Shown: positions 1-10,465, numbered from the stretch's first letter. The stretch is 13,617 nt of DNA from Larix sibirica (GCA_004151065.3 NWUY0300092949.1:4890-18506), one strand, 5' to 3'. The notes: generated from the sequence alone by a model not told the origin. Made by a program: numbers and translations.

Positions 1-609
1 GCGAAGGGGGGTCAAAATGGGGACATTACAGATAGTCGTGGGATAATTTTAGGTCTATTCAATTTCATGGCATGGATTTTGGTTATATTGTGGTAAGGAG
101 CACATTATAGTATTCACCACCAATAAAAAGAACAAAAAAAACTCAATTCTCAACTGGTCCATCATAATTGGCATGCATATAATGTTTTCCATGGCTAGAT
201 TCTTGGATTTCAAATGCTTGGTGTTCAATTATCTAGGAATCTAATATTACAAGTTGTTTTCCATCATTGAGCAGAGCATACGGGATCGGAGATCCTTGGT
301 TTAGAGTATCGATATCTCGATCAAGAATAAAATGACTAGCCATTATGTTAGTTGAGGTTAAGCCATGTACTGTGTTTATCTGTCATTGTCCCAGTGATTT
401 TCCCATGCGACATGTTTGAATGTCGATTTTTCTATGACTATAAGCATTTATATCCCATGGCTTGTTCATGTTTTTTATAAATGTTTCCTTCCTTTCTTCA
501 CATATTATTACGGTGTTGTTATTATGGTGTACCAACACTTGTGAACATCCTCATGTAGAAGTGAACAAATGAAGTCAATGGACACTCAACAAGTGGCTAC
601 CATTTAAAA

Positions 610-627
610 ATATATATATATATATAT
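610..627. repeat. (AT)9 microsatellite
   Basis: An uninterrupted alternating A/T run of about nine dinucleotides, flanked by an A-run on the left and a T-run on the right. It is a simple sequence repeat that is probably length-polymorphic. No function is implied. Confidence 0.9.
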
Positions 628-1220
628 TTTGTTTGATATGAATAAAGGATGTGTATCATAGTGACATTAACATGGAGTTCAAATCAAACATTTGGATAGG
701 TGGTGGAGGCATATGAAAGAAGATGTCATTATTGATTGAGTGAAGGGAATATAGTTAAATCCCTTCCTCCAATTGAAGTTGAATTTTCTCTTGGTCTCAC
801 TTTTCTTTATATTCTAGATTTGATTATATAAACATTGAAGATGTTGATGTTATCATAAATGCAAAATCAGTGACTCTCATACTCAACAGTGTTCTATGTT
901 CATGTTAAAAGGCTTAGTTTGGTGTATTCCATACAATCGAGATGAACATCTATATATGGGAAAGGTTGAATAATTTTAAATTTCCAAGAGAGAATATGTC
1001 AAAACATAAATTTTTAGCATATACAACAATAGACAAATGGAGCACATGACAAGCAAATATGTCGCAACAACACATTGAACCACAAATCCCTATCATACCA
1101 CTTATTGATGGGTTGAATGAAATAAAACATGCATGCGAATGGAATGGGAATTTAGTTGGTGCTTGTGTATGTTAGGGTAAATGGTGGGAACTTGAAACCT
1201 CATCCACGACCACTTCAAAA

Positions 1221-1273
1221 ACAAGTAGAATACATGCATGAATAATACAACAAGTAGAACACATGCATGAATA
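1221..1273. repeat. 29-bp tandem duplication
   Basis: Two adjacent copies of a unit beginning acaagtagaa and containing acatgcatgaata start at 1221 and 1250. The first 24 bases of each copy differ at one position (t versus c). The high identity in otherwise decayed DNA suggests a fairly recent slippage or replication duplication. It contains the palindrome atgcat in each unit. Confidence 0.8.
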
Positions 1274-2261
1274 CAAGTGGAGTTGATTGGGATTACTTGG
1301 ATGAACGATAGAGGATATCTGGGTAGGCTACTCTATGCAACATGCCTATTCTAAATGTGTTGGGAATATGCATAACCAACATGGATCACCGACCAACCAA
1401 GATGTTATTCCTCCATGCATAATGTTGAAAATCTTTCAATACCTTACATGTCCTGTCTCTTATGTAGTCTTTCCCTACCTTTGACATCTATAAGGTTACA
1501 TTGATCATGCAATAATTCATATAATATGGTCAATGTTATGATAATAAAGGAATGTGTGGGAGGTGAGAGGATGCAATTAGTAAATAATGACAATATTAAT
1601 ACCTTAATCTATTACATGTGTTAAGAGTAAAACATATAATAAAGATAATTATAACAATTGAATTTTGTAGTTTCTTTTCCTTAATCATTGTCTACAGTGT
1701 ATGTTTTAATAGTGTTTGTATTGCTATTTTTAGGAGGGAATGCCATCATGACTTCTAATATATTTTTCTCAAAGGTGGAAAAATATATCATAATTCAATT
1801 TTCAACCAGTAGTGAGGACAACCATCACTCAATGCTATCTTTGAATGGCAGTTGATTCATCACTATTATTAAAAAACAAACATGCTACTTGAAATGAATT
1901 GATGGTGGTATGCAAGGGGGAAGAATTATACTCCTACCAAATGCCTCTAGGTATTGGATTGTTAAATTGTTTCCTTATGTACGAGAACGATAAATTTGTA
2001 TCCAATCAAAAGTAGTTTTAGGTCTTACTCCATTACCAAAAGATGGTTTCAGCCTAGATAATATACACAAGAAATCCAATGTCCCTTGTGGTCATTGTCA
2101 AGGCTACCTCCATTGGAGTCATGCTATTTATAATAACATCTAACCTTAGTCCGATACACGAAACCATATACTAATAATCTTTGATTATATTTTAACTTCT
2201 TTCTCAATAGATTTTTCCAAAGTGGTTATCTTAACTATTTTTTTGGTACTAGGGGAATCAA

Positions 2262-2460
2262 CAACTGGGATGGGGCTAGTACTTGCGTGACACAGGGTCT
2301 AGGGGTCTAATCTTGTCCGCTACCACTATAACCCTAGGTGAAACCACTGATCCCACCACAATGGCACACGGGTTATCCAGGGTTTTAACCAATGACCACT
2401 TACAAGGCTTACACAGGTTTTGTCGCCTGGTCTACACCTCGACGGGCTCTTAACAATTTA
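2262..2460 (+). mobile_element. Candidate degenerate tRNA-derived SINE
   Basis: This ~200-bp patch is clearly richer in G and C than its surroundings and has sharp edges. Near its left end ggggctagtac (2272-2282) loosely resembles a Pol III A box. ggggtctaatctt (2302-2314) resembles a B box with C-to-T decay of its central CpG. The A-to-B spacing is shorter than in a true tRNA. No poly-A or simple-repeat tail and no target-site duplication was recognised. It could equally be a fragment of an LTR or another repeat family. The call rests on composition and two weak box matches. Confidence 0.25.
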
Positions 2461-2680
2461 AATCATTGTCAGGTTCATTATATGTTTCAACAATTCACCT
2501 TAGTCATCTTTTTATCCACCAGGTTTAGTAATCTTATGAGCTGTAATCACTATTTGTGCAGTTAAACATAATTCTTCTACTTGTAAAAGAGTCAACAAGT
2601 ATCCTACTAAAATTCCTGGAGGTATATCCTACTCAAAAGGAAAGCTAAAACCTAGAATCTACTGACTATTCCCTAATCCC

Positions 2681-2921
2681 GAGGAATATTTTGTATAGTA
2701 TAATGTATTTAAATATAGAATCTTTGTAATGACCTAAAGATGATATTATGTACAGAAATGTATTTAAATATAGAATCTTCATAATGACCTAAATATGAGA
2801 TTTTGTATAGAATGAGATTTCAGAGCTAGAAAAGATTTGTTATGACTTAAATATGAAAACTTATACAGAATGGAATATTAAAGTATAATAGCTTTGTGAT
2901 GACCTGTGCACAGTATAGATG
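2681..2921. repeat. ~55-bp tandem repeat, about four copies
   Basis: Copies start with aatg at about 2702, 2757, 2811 and 2869, with periods of 55, 54 and 58. Shared blocks are an A/T-rich start (aatgtatttaaatatagaat in the first two), a central taatgacct or tatgactta, and an end of the form ttttgtatag or ttatacag. Copies 1 and 2 are nearly identical; copies 3 and 4 diverge progressively. A partial copy (gaggaatattttgtatag) precedes copy 1 from 2681. No coding sense is seen; it looks like a minisatellite inside decayed repeat DNA. Confidence 0.85.
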
Positions 2922-2925
2922 TGTA

Positions 2926-4129
2926 AAAATTTACAAATAAGTCAAGTGGACACTGTGGGTGTAAACAAGTACCGAAAGTAGTACTGAATTGAAAATGCAA
3001 TGACCAATGAATAAAAGAAATATTGAAAATGGGATACAACTACTTCCACATAACAAAAACGAACTCTAGAGTTGAATAGGTGAATGCAAATGTTCATTTG
3101 AAGTGTTAACTTAAAAATCCTAACCAACCCTAATCTAGGTGAGCATTGTTTCTCATAAAATGATATCCACATCTTTAGGTGGAGTATGCCAGCAATATAT
3201 GCAGGTGCTAATGAAATTGAACCTAAACTACTTATCAAAGAGAACAAATTATAAATCTATAAGCTAACCTATTACATATACAAACCTAACAGAAATCACA
3301 AATTTAGCATGAACACCTATACAAAGACATAATACCAAGATGATGTCTATGACCAATGTCTACAGAGTCTAATGCATGTACTTATATATCATCTACGGGT
3401 TCGTTTTGAGACTAATTGCAGTCTTAAGATCATGTACTATTCATCAAACTATGTTCAAAGAACCAAAATGAAAACAACATGTACTTCATAAAATAACTAT
3501 TCCTCTAAAATTTCTATAATTTCTACGATAATGAAGAATAAACGTGAACATGACCAAAGTGAAATATGACCTATGACGAAAACCAATACTAACATACCTA
3601 GGAAATCTGCAAGACTCTCGAGGTAAAAGACTATAAACACATATATGGAATTTCATACACACAGTCACAAGAATAATATAGCATGCCAATTCATTGATAC
3701 ATATAAGTTCATTAACACAACCTATACGTGAGTTCAAAATGAAGAGTATAGAGTACAAAAATATATTCTTACTACTAAAAGTGGTGAAATTACATATAGG
3801 ATGTTTACAGTTCAAAACTAAATAACCAACTAGTTACAGAACATGAAAAGAGAGAAAACATATACAAAATTGAGCCTACGTAGGAAATACAAATAGAGCA
3901 AAGGAACGTGATAAGTAAGTAGACATAAACATAGTATAAAGCAATGCCTTCCTAGGTCGGTGGGCCCTCCTTTCTGGTGAGGGAGCTGTGAAAAGTTATA
4001 TCATAGTGAACCAGTAAAATACACTAAACATTTTGAAACCAAACTTGCATTATTGTACTTCAAAATTATAGAGACATCAGACCGTAACCAAGACTAATGA
4101 GTTTAACAGCATTATAGTGCAAATTTCTA
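2926..4129. other. Non-coding region, no gene supported
   Basis: Minus-strand open stretches at 2942-3247 and 3486-3815 translate to low-complexity Phe/Tyr/Ile-rich strings without domain-like patterning, as expected of AT-rich DNA read by chance. A short inverted repeat (ccctc/gaggg around 3965-3983) is the only local structure noticed. No RNA gene or other repeat is recognised. Confidence 0.55.
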
Positions 4130-4141
4130 CCCCCCTCTTCC
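4130..4141 (-). promoter_or_regulatory. Possible polypurine tract (second-strand primer site)
   Basis: On the minus strand this reads GGAAGAGGGGGG, a 12-base purine-only run in AT-rich DNA, followed by TAGAAATTTGC. LTR retrotransposons prime second-strand synthesis from such a tract immediately before the 3' LTR, which normally begins with TG. Here the next bases are TA, which could be a mutated TG. The tract lies downstream of the minus-strand reading frames, as the geometry requires. No matching 5' LTR was identified, so this remains a candidate. Confidence 0.25.
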
Positions 4142-4787
4142 AGTCATAGATTATACATATATATAGATATCCCTGTCTTTAAAAATAGTAAACAGGGGTT
4201 ACTAGTTACAACTGATGAGTTGAGAGTTCCATTAAGAGATGAATCATATGGGGAGAAGATCGCTACAAGTGTATCACCGCCCTAATTGAATGCAACTAGA
4301 CTGTTAGATTTATGGAACTCTTGTTCTGAACAGATGTTGTATCATATAACTGGGATCGATTCCTCTTGACATAATTGCATCCTATGACAGCTGTAGGTTG
4401 GGTCCTTCTACTGGAAATGCATGCTTGTATTTTATTGGAACTCCTTTGACCATCTTGACCAATGTCGAAGTGAGTACTGAAATGGATATCTGCTTAAAAG
4501 GTCTTCAACCTAGGCATGATTAATCCTAAAATAATTCCAGTTCACTAAAACATGAAGAATTCATTCAAAATATAACAACTTTGACCTCTTTTTTACTGTT
4601 GAAGGAGAACTGTGTAATAAGTACCAAAAGAGTGACAAGTATGGCTAGATAAGAAGAAATATAGACATATGGAAGAGACAAAAGGGTCAAAAAGTAAGGT
4701 TGTAATGCTAAAAAGGGAGCAAAATAGGAGGCTCCCCTGGCTGAGTTTCTTGCATGTCCCTATGCAAGCAAAATAAGATAATGAAAG
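4142..4787. other. Spacer between purine tract and coiled-coil pseudogene
   Basis: No reading frame, repeat or RNA gene was recognised. If the pseudogene to the right and the purine tract to the left belong to one element, this would be its 3' untranslated region; otherwise it is plain intergenic DNA. Confidence 0.4.
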
Positions 4788-7020
4788 TTATACCCCAGCT
4801 ACTCTAAAAAGAAGGTCTAAACCTGAGTTTTTAAGAGCCATATCCTCCTGCAATTTCCTTTCTAAGTCTTCAATACAGCCATCTTGGTTTGATTTTCAGC
4901 TCGAGTGTTGATAACCAACTGACTTAAAACCTGGTTCTCAGTAGTGGGCTTCTCAAGTTTAGGATATAAATAGTGGAGTTTCCTACCTTCATTATATGAA
5001 GTTCTCCATTGAGTAGTTAAGTTCTTAATCTAAATTTATTGGCACATGTTTCGGCTTTTCAATTGTTCATTTTCTCCTCTGATCTCCTCCACATCACCTA
5101 TTTCAGGATTAACTTTGGGTGTAGGTATATCCCCCTTTTCCTCTTCATCGGAGTTAATATGGATTGTATTGGACTATTATGAGAACATTGGATTGGATTT
5201 GTATTCTGTATAGAAAATATTTCCTTGAGTTATACTCCTTGTCATCCTCCAAACTACAGGATCTATAGATGATGATTGTTTCGATTTATACCATGGTTTC
5301 ACATCAACTTCTTTTGCAACTTTTATTTAATCATTGTTGGCAGCATCTCCCAACTCTTTTATGCATTTTGGGGCATTTACTGTGCCAGTATCCTTAGCTC
5401 CATGTTCTTTCAATCGCCTCCTTAAGACTCTGTTGTGGACAATGTTTTTGTTGGCCACTTACTTCATTGTCTTTGTTGAATAAAGAAGTTTTATGTTACA
5501 TTTATGGAGTTGCTTAACCTTCATCCTCAACTTTACACTGTGATTCTTTAAGAGCTCATTCTCACTCTTAATATATCTATCAAGAATGGCATATTCTTTG
5601 GCTTTTTTCTTTAACTTATGATTCTTCCTTTTGAACTTGTGAATAAGAGAGCAGAGATCAGAGGTTACCTCTCGAGGACTTTCCCCAGATTGTTGATCTT
5701 TTAGTTTAGGAGATGGTCTGTTCACAGTCCTACCTTCTAAGTCTTTATCTTGCTGCTGAGCCACATCATATTCAATTCTTTCATTCCTAGATGCATTAAT
5801 TTCTATACCACCTGCAAATTCATTGGGGTGCGTTGGAGATATATCTTGTCTCTCAACATATTCAACCAATGTCTCCTAGTTAATTCTATCTATAAACTCA
5901 GGCGTTCTCCATGAACTCTTTGGTTCCTCATAGGGACAAATATCTACAATTTTGGACACATATTGATTCTCTTGCATGCTATGGGTAATTCTGGGAGGAA
6001 CATGTTCTGCATTGGTGTCACTTTTGGCTTCATAGAAAAATTTCAGGGTTTGAGAATGAAACCCTCGGCCTCAAAATTTGTATCTTGGTTAGAATCAGGT
6101 TCAATACTTACTATGTTTTCTCTCTTATTTTATGGAGACTTATTTAATTCCCTCCCACTTTCTATTTCAATTTCATTTTGTAAACTACCTCCAAATTCAA
6201 CTTCACTATGCTCTTCAAGATGGACTGATGGCTTCTTCATTGCTCATCTTTTAGGGGGGATTTTACTCCCAATCACTCTATTTGAACACTCTCCCTCCCC
6301 TACTATTGTCCTCCTTCTTTTTGAATCCCTAACACGACCTTTTGATTTAGCTCTAGGGTTTGGTGTAGTGTCAAGGAAGGAAACAAGGAAACCTTCCCAA
6401 GTTTCTTGGTGCTTTTGTAGCTTATCTTCAATTAGAATTATAACTAAGCCATGGTGGTATAGACTTCCACCCATATTTTTATGATTTTTGCAGGACTAAC
6501 TAGACATCTTATATAGAATCCGAAGCAAGAAATAGGGAAAGTTTAAATGCTGACCTGATTCAAAGTGTAGGAGGATTCAGACATGATAAAGGAATACGTG
6601 TGCATATATTCCTTCACAGGTTAAATACTTCTCTAACACCACCAATAACTGGGCCCATTCGTCCTTCAACCTTGCTTGTGGAAACCCTTTTTCCTAGTCA
6701 GCACCTTGATACTCATCCTTCAGGAACTTTTTTCAAACTGTTCTTTCTACGGGCTTGTTCTTGAACCACCACTCCCTTGTTTTGGGAAGTTTAGTAACCT
6801 CTATTATTGACTTTTCAGAGACCTCCAACTCCAATGTTCCAACTATGGCCTTTTCCTTGTTGAAAGTGAACACAAACTAAGCCGTAAACTCATCATGAAA
6901 TTGCAATAAAAATTTGATCCATCCCCCTTTCTGTAGAAAATGCTTTGAGGCCTGATACTCAGGTAGGTTTTGTAGGGCCTGAAGCGAGGGTGGTTTGTGA
7001 TGGTCAACATCCATGGTCAT
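4788..7020 (-). pseudogene. Broken ORF for a long lysine-rich coiled-coil protein of unknown function
   Basis: The frame can be followed on the minus strand from an ATG at 7018-7020 (MTMDVDHH) to a TAA at 4788-4790, about 740 codons. In-frame stops begin at 6877, 6733, 6694, 6577, 6496, 6244, 6130, 5876, 5459, 5327, 5177, 5174, 5036 and 5030. Frameshifts lie near 6045 and 4875. Residues 1-250 look globular, with patches such as WIKFLLQFHDEF, IIEVTKLPKTREWWF and LYHHGLVIILIEDKL. The rest is polar with basic clusters (SKGRVRDSKRRR; HKFKRKNHKLKKKAKE) and heptad-like stretches suggesting coiled coils (residues ~420-520 and near the end). I recognise no enzyme motif. The plan reminds me of repeat-encoded 'putative plant transposon'-type proteins, and of the extra ORFs of Athila-lineage elements, but this is not verified. 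The longest intact piece is 5459-5869. It lies on the same strand as the gag-pol remnant and about 1.5 kb downstream of it. Confidence 0.65.
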
Positions 7021-7824
7021 GGGTAATAGACAGGGTGAAGAATAACAGAGTCGAAGAGGCAGAGTAGGTCACAGTAAGAACGTGTATGAAACTCCAAACA
7101 CCAACCGTAATAGAATAGGTAGCATATTATCTTAATAACCTAAGTAACCAAGGAAGCGAAAGAGACTATTGACAGAGTAATGGTGTATCATTTAAATTCA
7201 CAGGGCATAGGGTTACTTATGATGGGTACCATCAGGCGCCTCGTTATGAGAGCAATGATACAATGATTGAAAGACATGGGAAATATGATAGTGGATTATA
7301 CACATATTGTAATGTACGGAGATAATATATAAGAAGGTATATAATAAACAAAGGTTTTAAGTATGTACTCAATTGGGAAAAAGAGAGGTTTAGTTGTACA
7401 CTTTAAACTTATTCCTCATGTAATAATGAATTAAAAATACTCTAAGAGAATTCATACCTGATCAGCACTCACCTTTGTTACTTCCTGAGTGCTTTAGTAC
7501 TGATTTTTGCAATTGAAATGGCGCAGTCACCAGAAGTCGTTTAGGTACTAGGAACCTACAGGTGTTTCGGTACCATTTTCAGTACCAATGCTCATAAATA
7601 AAAAGTGATTTTTTTCTTAACTCAAGGATTTGGGGTTATTCTGAGGTTTTATTTGGAAGTGAGGAAAGGACTCCGAGGTAAGTATGCATTGTGTATAAAG
7701 GTCACTCAATGATGTTATGGGAAGAAAATTAATTGCAATGGAACATGGATAAGGGATGGGAAATCATGAAGTTGGGCTCCAATTTTTTAAATAGGATTGG
7801 GATTGAACTTGAGAAAAAATAAAT
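7021..7824. other. Non-coding spacer or leader upstream of the coiled-coil pseudogene
   Basis: No gene is seen. The minus-strand stretch just before the pseudogene ATG (about 7021-7090) is pyrimidine-rich and lacks long frames, compatible with a 5' leader or an acceptor-splice-like tract, but no splice site was established. On the plus strand ttatgagagcaatgatac (7244-7261) resembles a tRNA-Met primer-binding site, but nothing LTR-like precedes it. Confidence 0.45.
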
Positions 7825-8031
7825 TTATTGAGACACAGGGACCATTTCTGTCTTTGGAACACCAACTGTATGACTACCTTGTCCTGTTTCCTCTTTATTG
7901 CCAAAATACCAAAAATCCACTGAAAAACTGTAATTGGAGTTAGAACACAAGTTGATGATCTTCACCACAAACCACACCAAGGAACAAATTTGACTATGTG
8001 AATTATTTTTCCTGATGTCGAACACAGACAT
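7825..8031 (-). CDS. Small ORF fragment, possible 3' part of the env-like frame
   Basis: A 68-codon frame from a true ATG (8029-8031) to TAA. It contains a hydrophobic stretch (ICSLVWFVVKIINLC) long enough for a weak membrane segment, then a polar tail. It lies 34 bases downstream of the signal-peptide ORF on the same strand but in another frame, so it may be the frameshifted continuation of that gene. No family is recognised and a chance ORF is quite possible. Confidence 0.2.
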   Translation of the reverse strand: MSVFDIRKNNSHSQICSLVWFVVKIINLCSNSNYSFSVDFWYFGNKEETGQGSHTVGVPKTEMVPVSQ

Positions 8032-8065
8032 AAGTCATTGGATTTCCAACCTTCAAGGAATGTTG

Positions 8066-8446
8066 TTAACCAATGTGAGGCAGGCCACCATTGATTTCAA
8101 TGAGTGCCAAGGTTCCTACAGTACATCCAACAAAGTACGAATAAATGTTTTGATGTCGAGTCCCTCTATGAGATATGATGAGTAGAGGACAATGATGCAT
8201 TCCTATTGTGATCAGCAAGAGTACTTTCCATTGAGGCAGACAAGTCTCAAGGTACTGAAAAGAATCTCTATCCTTGATCCTAGATAATGTGTTGTAGTCG
8301 ATAGTACAAGGCGTGTTAGAAGGAAGGCCATAAGGATTCCTTAATAATCCAACATGAGAAGAAATGAATTGATTTGAAGCATCAAATATGAGAACCAACA
8401 ACAAGATACATAATTTCAATATGAAATTTTCCTATAGGTTACCCAT
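8066..8446 (-). pseudogene. Post-integrase ORF with signal-peptide-like N-terminus (env-like candidate, broken)
   Basis: The frame opens at an ATG at 8444-8446, is interrupted by TAG at 8432-8434, then stays open to the TAA at 8066-8068. Just after the stop is a lysine followed by LCILLLVLIFDASN, which has the shape of a signal peptide: basic residue, hydrophobic core, small polar exit. Two further hydrophobic patches follow (WKVLLLITIGMHHC and YFVGCTVGTLALIEI), and there are several cysteines. It starts less than 70 bases after the integrase stop on the same strand. Some Athila-lineage elements carry env-like genes exactly here, with a leader peptide and a membrane segment. No sequence similarity to a known envelope protein is claimed; position and topology are the only support. 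Confidence 0.4.
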
Positions 8447-8512
8447 TTTTCAAGCAATTTCAGGCCTAATTTCCCTAGCAAGCCAATTTTGACAACTAGA
8501 CGAATTTTTTCT

Positions 8513-9760
8513 TTAGTTTTTTTCCCATTTTTTTTTTTTAAAGATATTTTGAACAAATTCCTCTTTGGAAATAGGTTTATGATATACTTCAAACCTGTTC
8601 CCATTTACCACAAAGGAAACCTGACTATCATCAATGGTATTTATCTTTACTGAACAATTATCAAATACTGTATCAACTTCATATGGTCCAAGCGACCAAG
8701 TTGTAATTTTACCTTTGAAATTTTTAAATTTGGAATCAAAGAGCAAAGTCCAGTCACTTGGTTGAAACTGTTTCTTTTTTATGAACTCGTCATGCCATCT
8801 AGCTCTCTGATATTGAATTAGCATAGTACGTTGAACAACATCCTGAAAAATCTCATCTAATTCATTGAGTGTCACCACCCATTGTTGTTGCGCCTTGGTC
8901 AAGTCTAGTCCCAATTGCATGGCCATTAAAAAATTCTTCACCTTAAATTCAATAGGAAGGAGTACTTGCTTACCATATACAAGCTCATAAGGTGTGTGAC
9001 CTGTGGTATTTCTCCAAACTATTGTTCTGTAATCCCAAAGTGCTTCCAGAAGCCTATCATCCTAGTCTTTATGATGTAGCTGAATGGTCTTAGTGAGGAT
9101 GGCCTCCAACACTTTATTGGTGGATTCTACTTGTCCATTAACTCACAGATGATATGGGGAAGATTTGCAATTCTTGATTTTGTACTGCTTCGTAACATAC
9201 TTCATCAATTTGGAAGTGAATTGTGTTCCTTGATCAACCACAATTTCTCTAGGCACACCAAAACGAGTAAATATATCCTCAAAGAGAAATCAACAACATA
9301 TTTTTCATTTGCTTAAAAAAGTGATTTACATTCTACCCATTTTGTTACATAATCTGTGCAAACCAAAATGTACCTCTTCTTTCATGACATTGGAGAAATT
9401 GGACCTACAAAATCTAATGCCCATTTTTCTAAAGGTTCGATTAATACCCGAGGATGCAAGGGAATTTCATCTGCTTGTGTTGGCCTCCCCATTCGCTGAA
9501 AACTATCACAACTTTTGACATACTTGGTTGCATCTTTGAAAAGAGTTGACCAATAATAACCAAGGTGTACGACTTTGTAAGAATTTATTTTATCTGAAAA
9601 TTAGTCCTCCATAAGGCCCATCATGACAAGCTTGGAGAATATCATGCATTTCCTCTTCTTGCACACATCTTATAATGAACAAATCGGGACAAGTATGAAA
9701 GAGATCTCCTCTAATCCAGGAGTAATTGGCACTCAATTGGACAATCCTTCTCTTTTCTCA
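8513..9760 (-). pseudogene. Integrase domain of the gypsy element (broken)
   Basis: Integrase inserts the element's cDNA into host DNA. The N-terminal zinc region is visible (ACHDGPYGG, then KSCDSFQRMG), but the second His is replaced and the second Cys is Phe (codon at 9499-9501). The catalytic triad is preserved: Asp in LDFVGP, Asp in VVDQGTQFTS and Glu in NGQVESTNK. The C-terminal part, open from 8941 to 8513, has LLFDSKFKNFKGK and the GPY/F signature LGPYEVDTVF, and ends in a lysine-rich tail with no chromodomain. Breaks: stops at 9758, 9382, 9313, 9143 and 9062; a +1 shift near 9600 and a compensating shift near 9285. It cannot be expressed as one protein. Confidence 0.92.
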
Positions 9761-10465
9761 TGATGGAAGATTCTGTGGTAACTTCCCTATAGCAAGGTAG
9801 TTTTCTATATCTACAAACCAAGGGTTATGAGTAGAAAAAACAAACAAATGCTCATCAGGAAAGCCATCATCTATAGGGACAACCTCACCATTTTTATGGA
9901 TTCTCGAAAGGAAATATCCTACCAAATTTTCCTTACTAGGTCTATCTGGGATGGTGACATTAAATTCCTGCAACAAAACCAACCATCTTGTGATCCTACC
10001 ATTAGTAACATGTTTATTCATGAGAAATCGAATGGTTGAGTGATCTGTATGAATACAGATTTCATATCCTATGATATAATGTCTAAACTTATTGATTGCA
10101 TACACAATAGCTAAGAATTCTTTTTCAGTGGCAGTGTAGTTAGATTCAGTGGGTGTGATATTCTTCCTAATGAAATAAATGGCATATGACACTTGGTTTT
10201 CATTTTGTCCAAGGAAATCTACTAAAGCAGAATTAGAAGCATCAGTATGAATATGAAAAGGAAGAGACCAATTAGCCCCCCTAAGAATGGGTGCAACTGA
10301 AAACTTCTCTTTTAATGTATCAAAAGCAACTTGACAATGTGAATCCCAAGAAAAGACAACATATCTAGCAAGTAATTTGAACAATGGTGCAACTATCTTA
10401 GTGAAATTTTCAATGAACCTCCTATAGTAACCAACATGACCCAAGAAAATTTTTACCTCTTTTTA
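9761..10465 (-). pseudogene. RT thumb/connection and RNase H domain of the gypsy element
   Basis: The longest intact frame in the window (10444-9761) begins at the RT end motif GHVGYYRRFIENF, typical of Ty3/gypsy polymerases, and runs through RNase H, which degrades the RNA strand after minus-strand synthesis. RNase H landmarks: Asp68 in HIHTDASNS, Glu107 in TATEKEF and Asp134 in HTDHSTIRFL are present. The fourth acidic position, expected just before FLSRI, is Tyr (codon 9914-9916), so catalysis would be lost. The frame continues into the RT-integrase linker (PWFVDIENYL). A TAA at 10463-10465 separates it from RT; the reading frame is the same, so this is a nonsense mutation, not a shift. 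GTG/TTG-style starts within it are meaningless. Confidence 0.93.

Larger units (their letters stand above)
1..2261. other. AT-rich non-coding region, no gene seen
   Basis: No reading frame of useful length or recognisable protein similarity was found on either strand. The stretch holds a short (TA)n run near 610-627 and a 29-bp duplication near 1221-1273, listed separately. The first 30 bases, read on the minus strand, begin with TGTAATGTCCCC, which resembles the start of some plant LTRs, but no purine tract precedes it. I see no tRNA, rRNA or other RNA gene. It is probably old, decayed repeat DNA. Confidence 0.6.

Noticed and set aside
2942-3815. Minus-strand ORFs of 101 and 109 codons
   Set aside because: They are low-complexity aromatic and Ile/Leu-rich translations typical of random AT-rich DNA, with no motif and no continuation across their stops.
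5963-6484. 173-residue plus-strand ORF
   Set aside because: It is antisense to the coiled-coil pseudogene, whose minus-strand text is continuous on both sides of it. The plus-strand translation has no coherent domain pattern.
7241-7262. Plus-strand tRNA-Met primer-binding-site-like string
   Set aside because: It matches only loosely, is not preceded by an LTR-like end in CA, and no plus-strand element follows it.
8416-8604. 62-residue lysine-rich minus-strand ORF
   Set aside because: It overlaps the integrase C-terminus in another frame and arises from the A-rich run near 8520-8541.
9131-10039. Plus-strand ORFs at 9131-9316, 9309-9518 and 9827-10039
   Set aside because: All are antisense to clearly recognised integrase and RNase H sequence.
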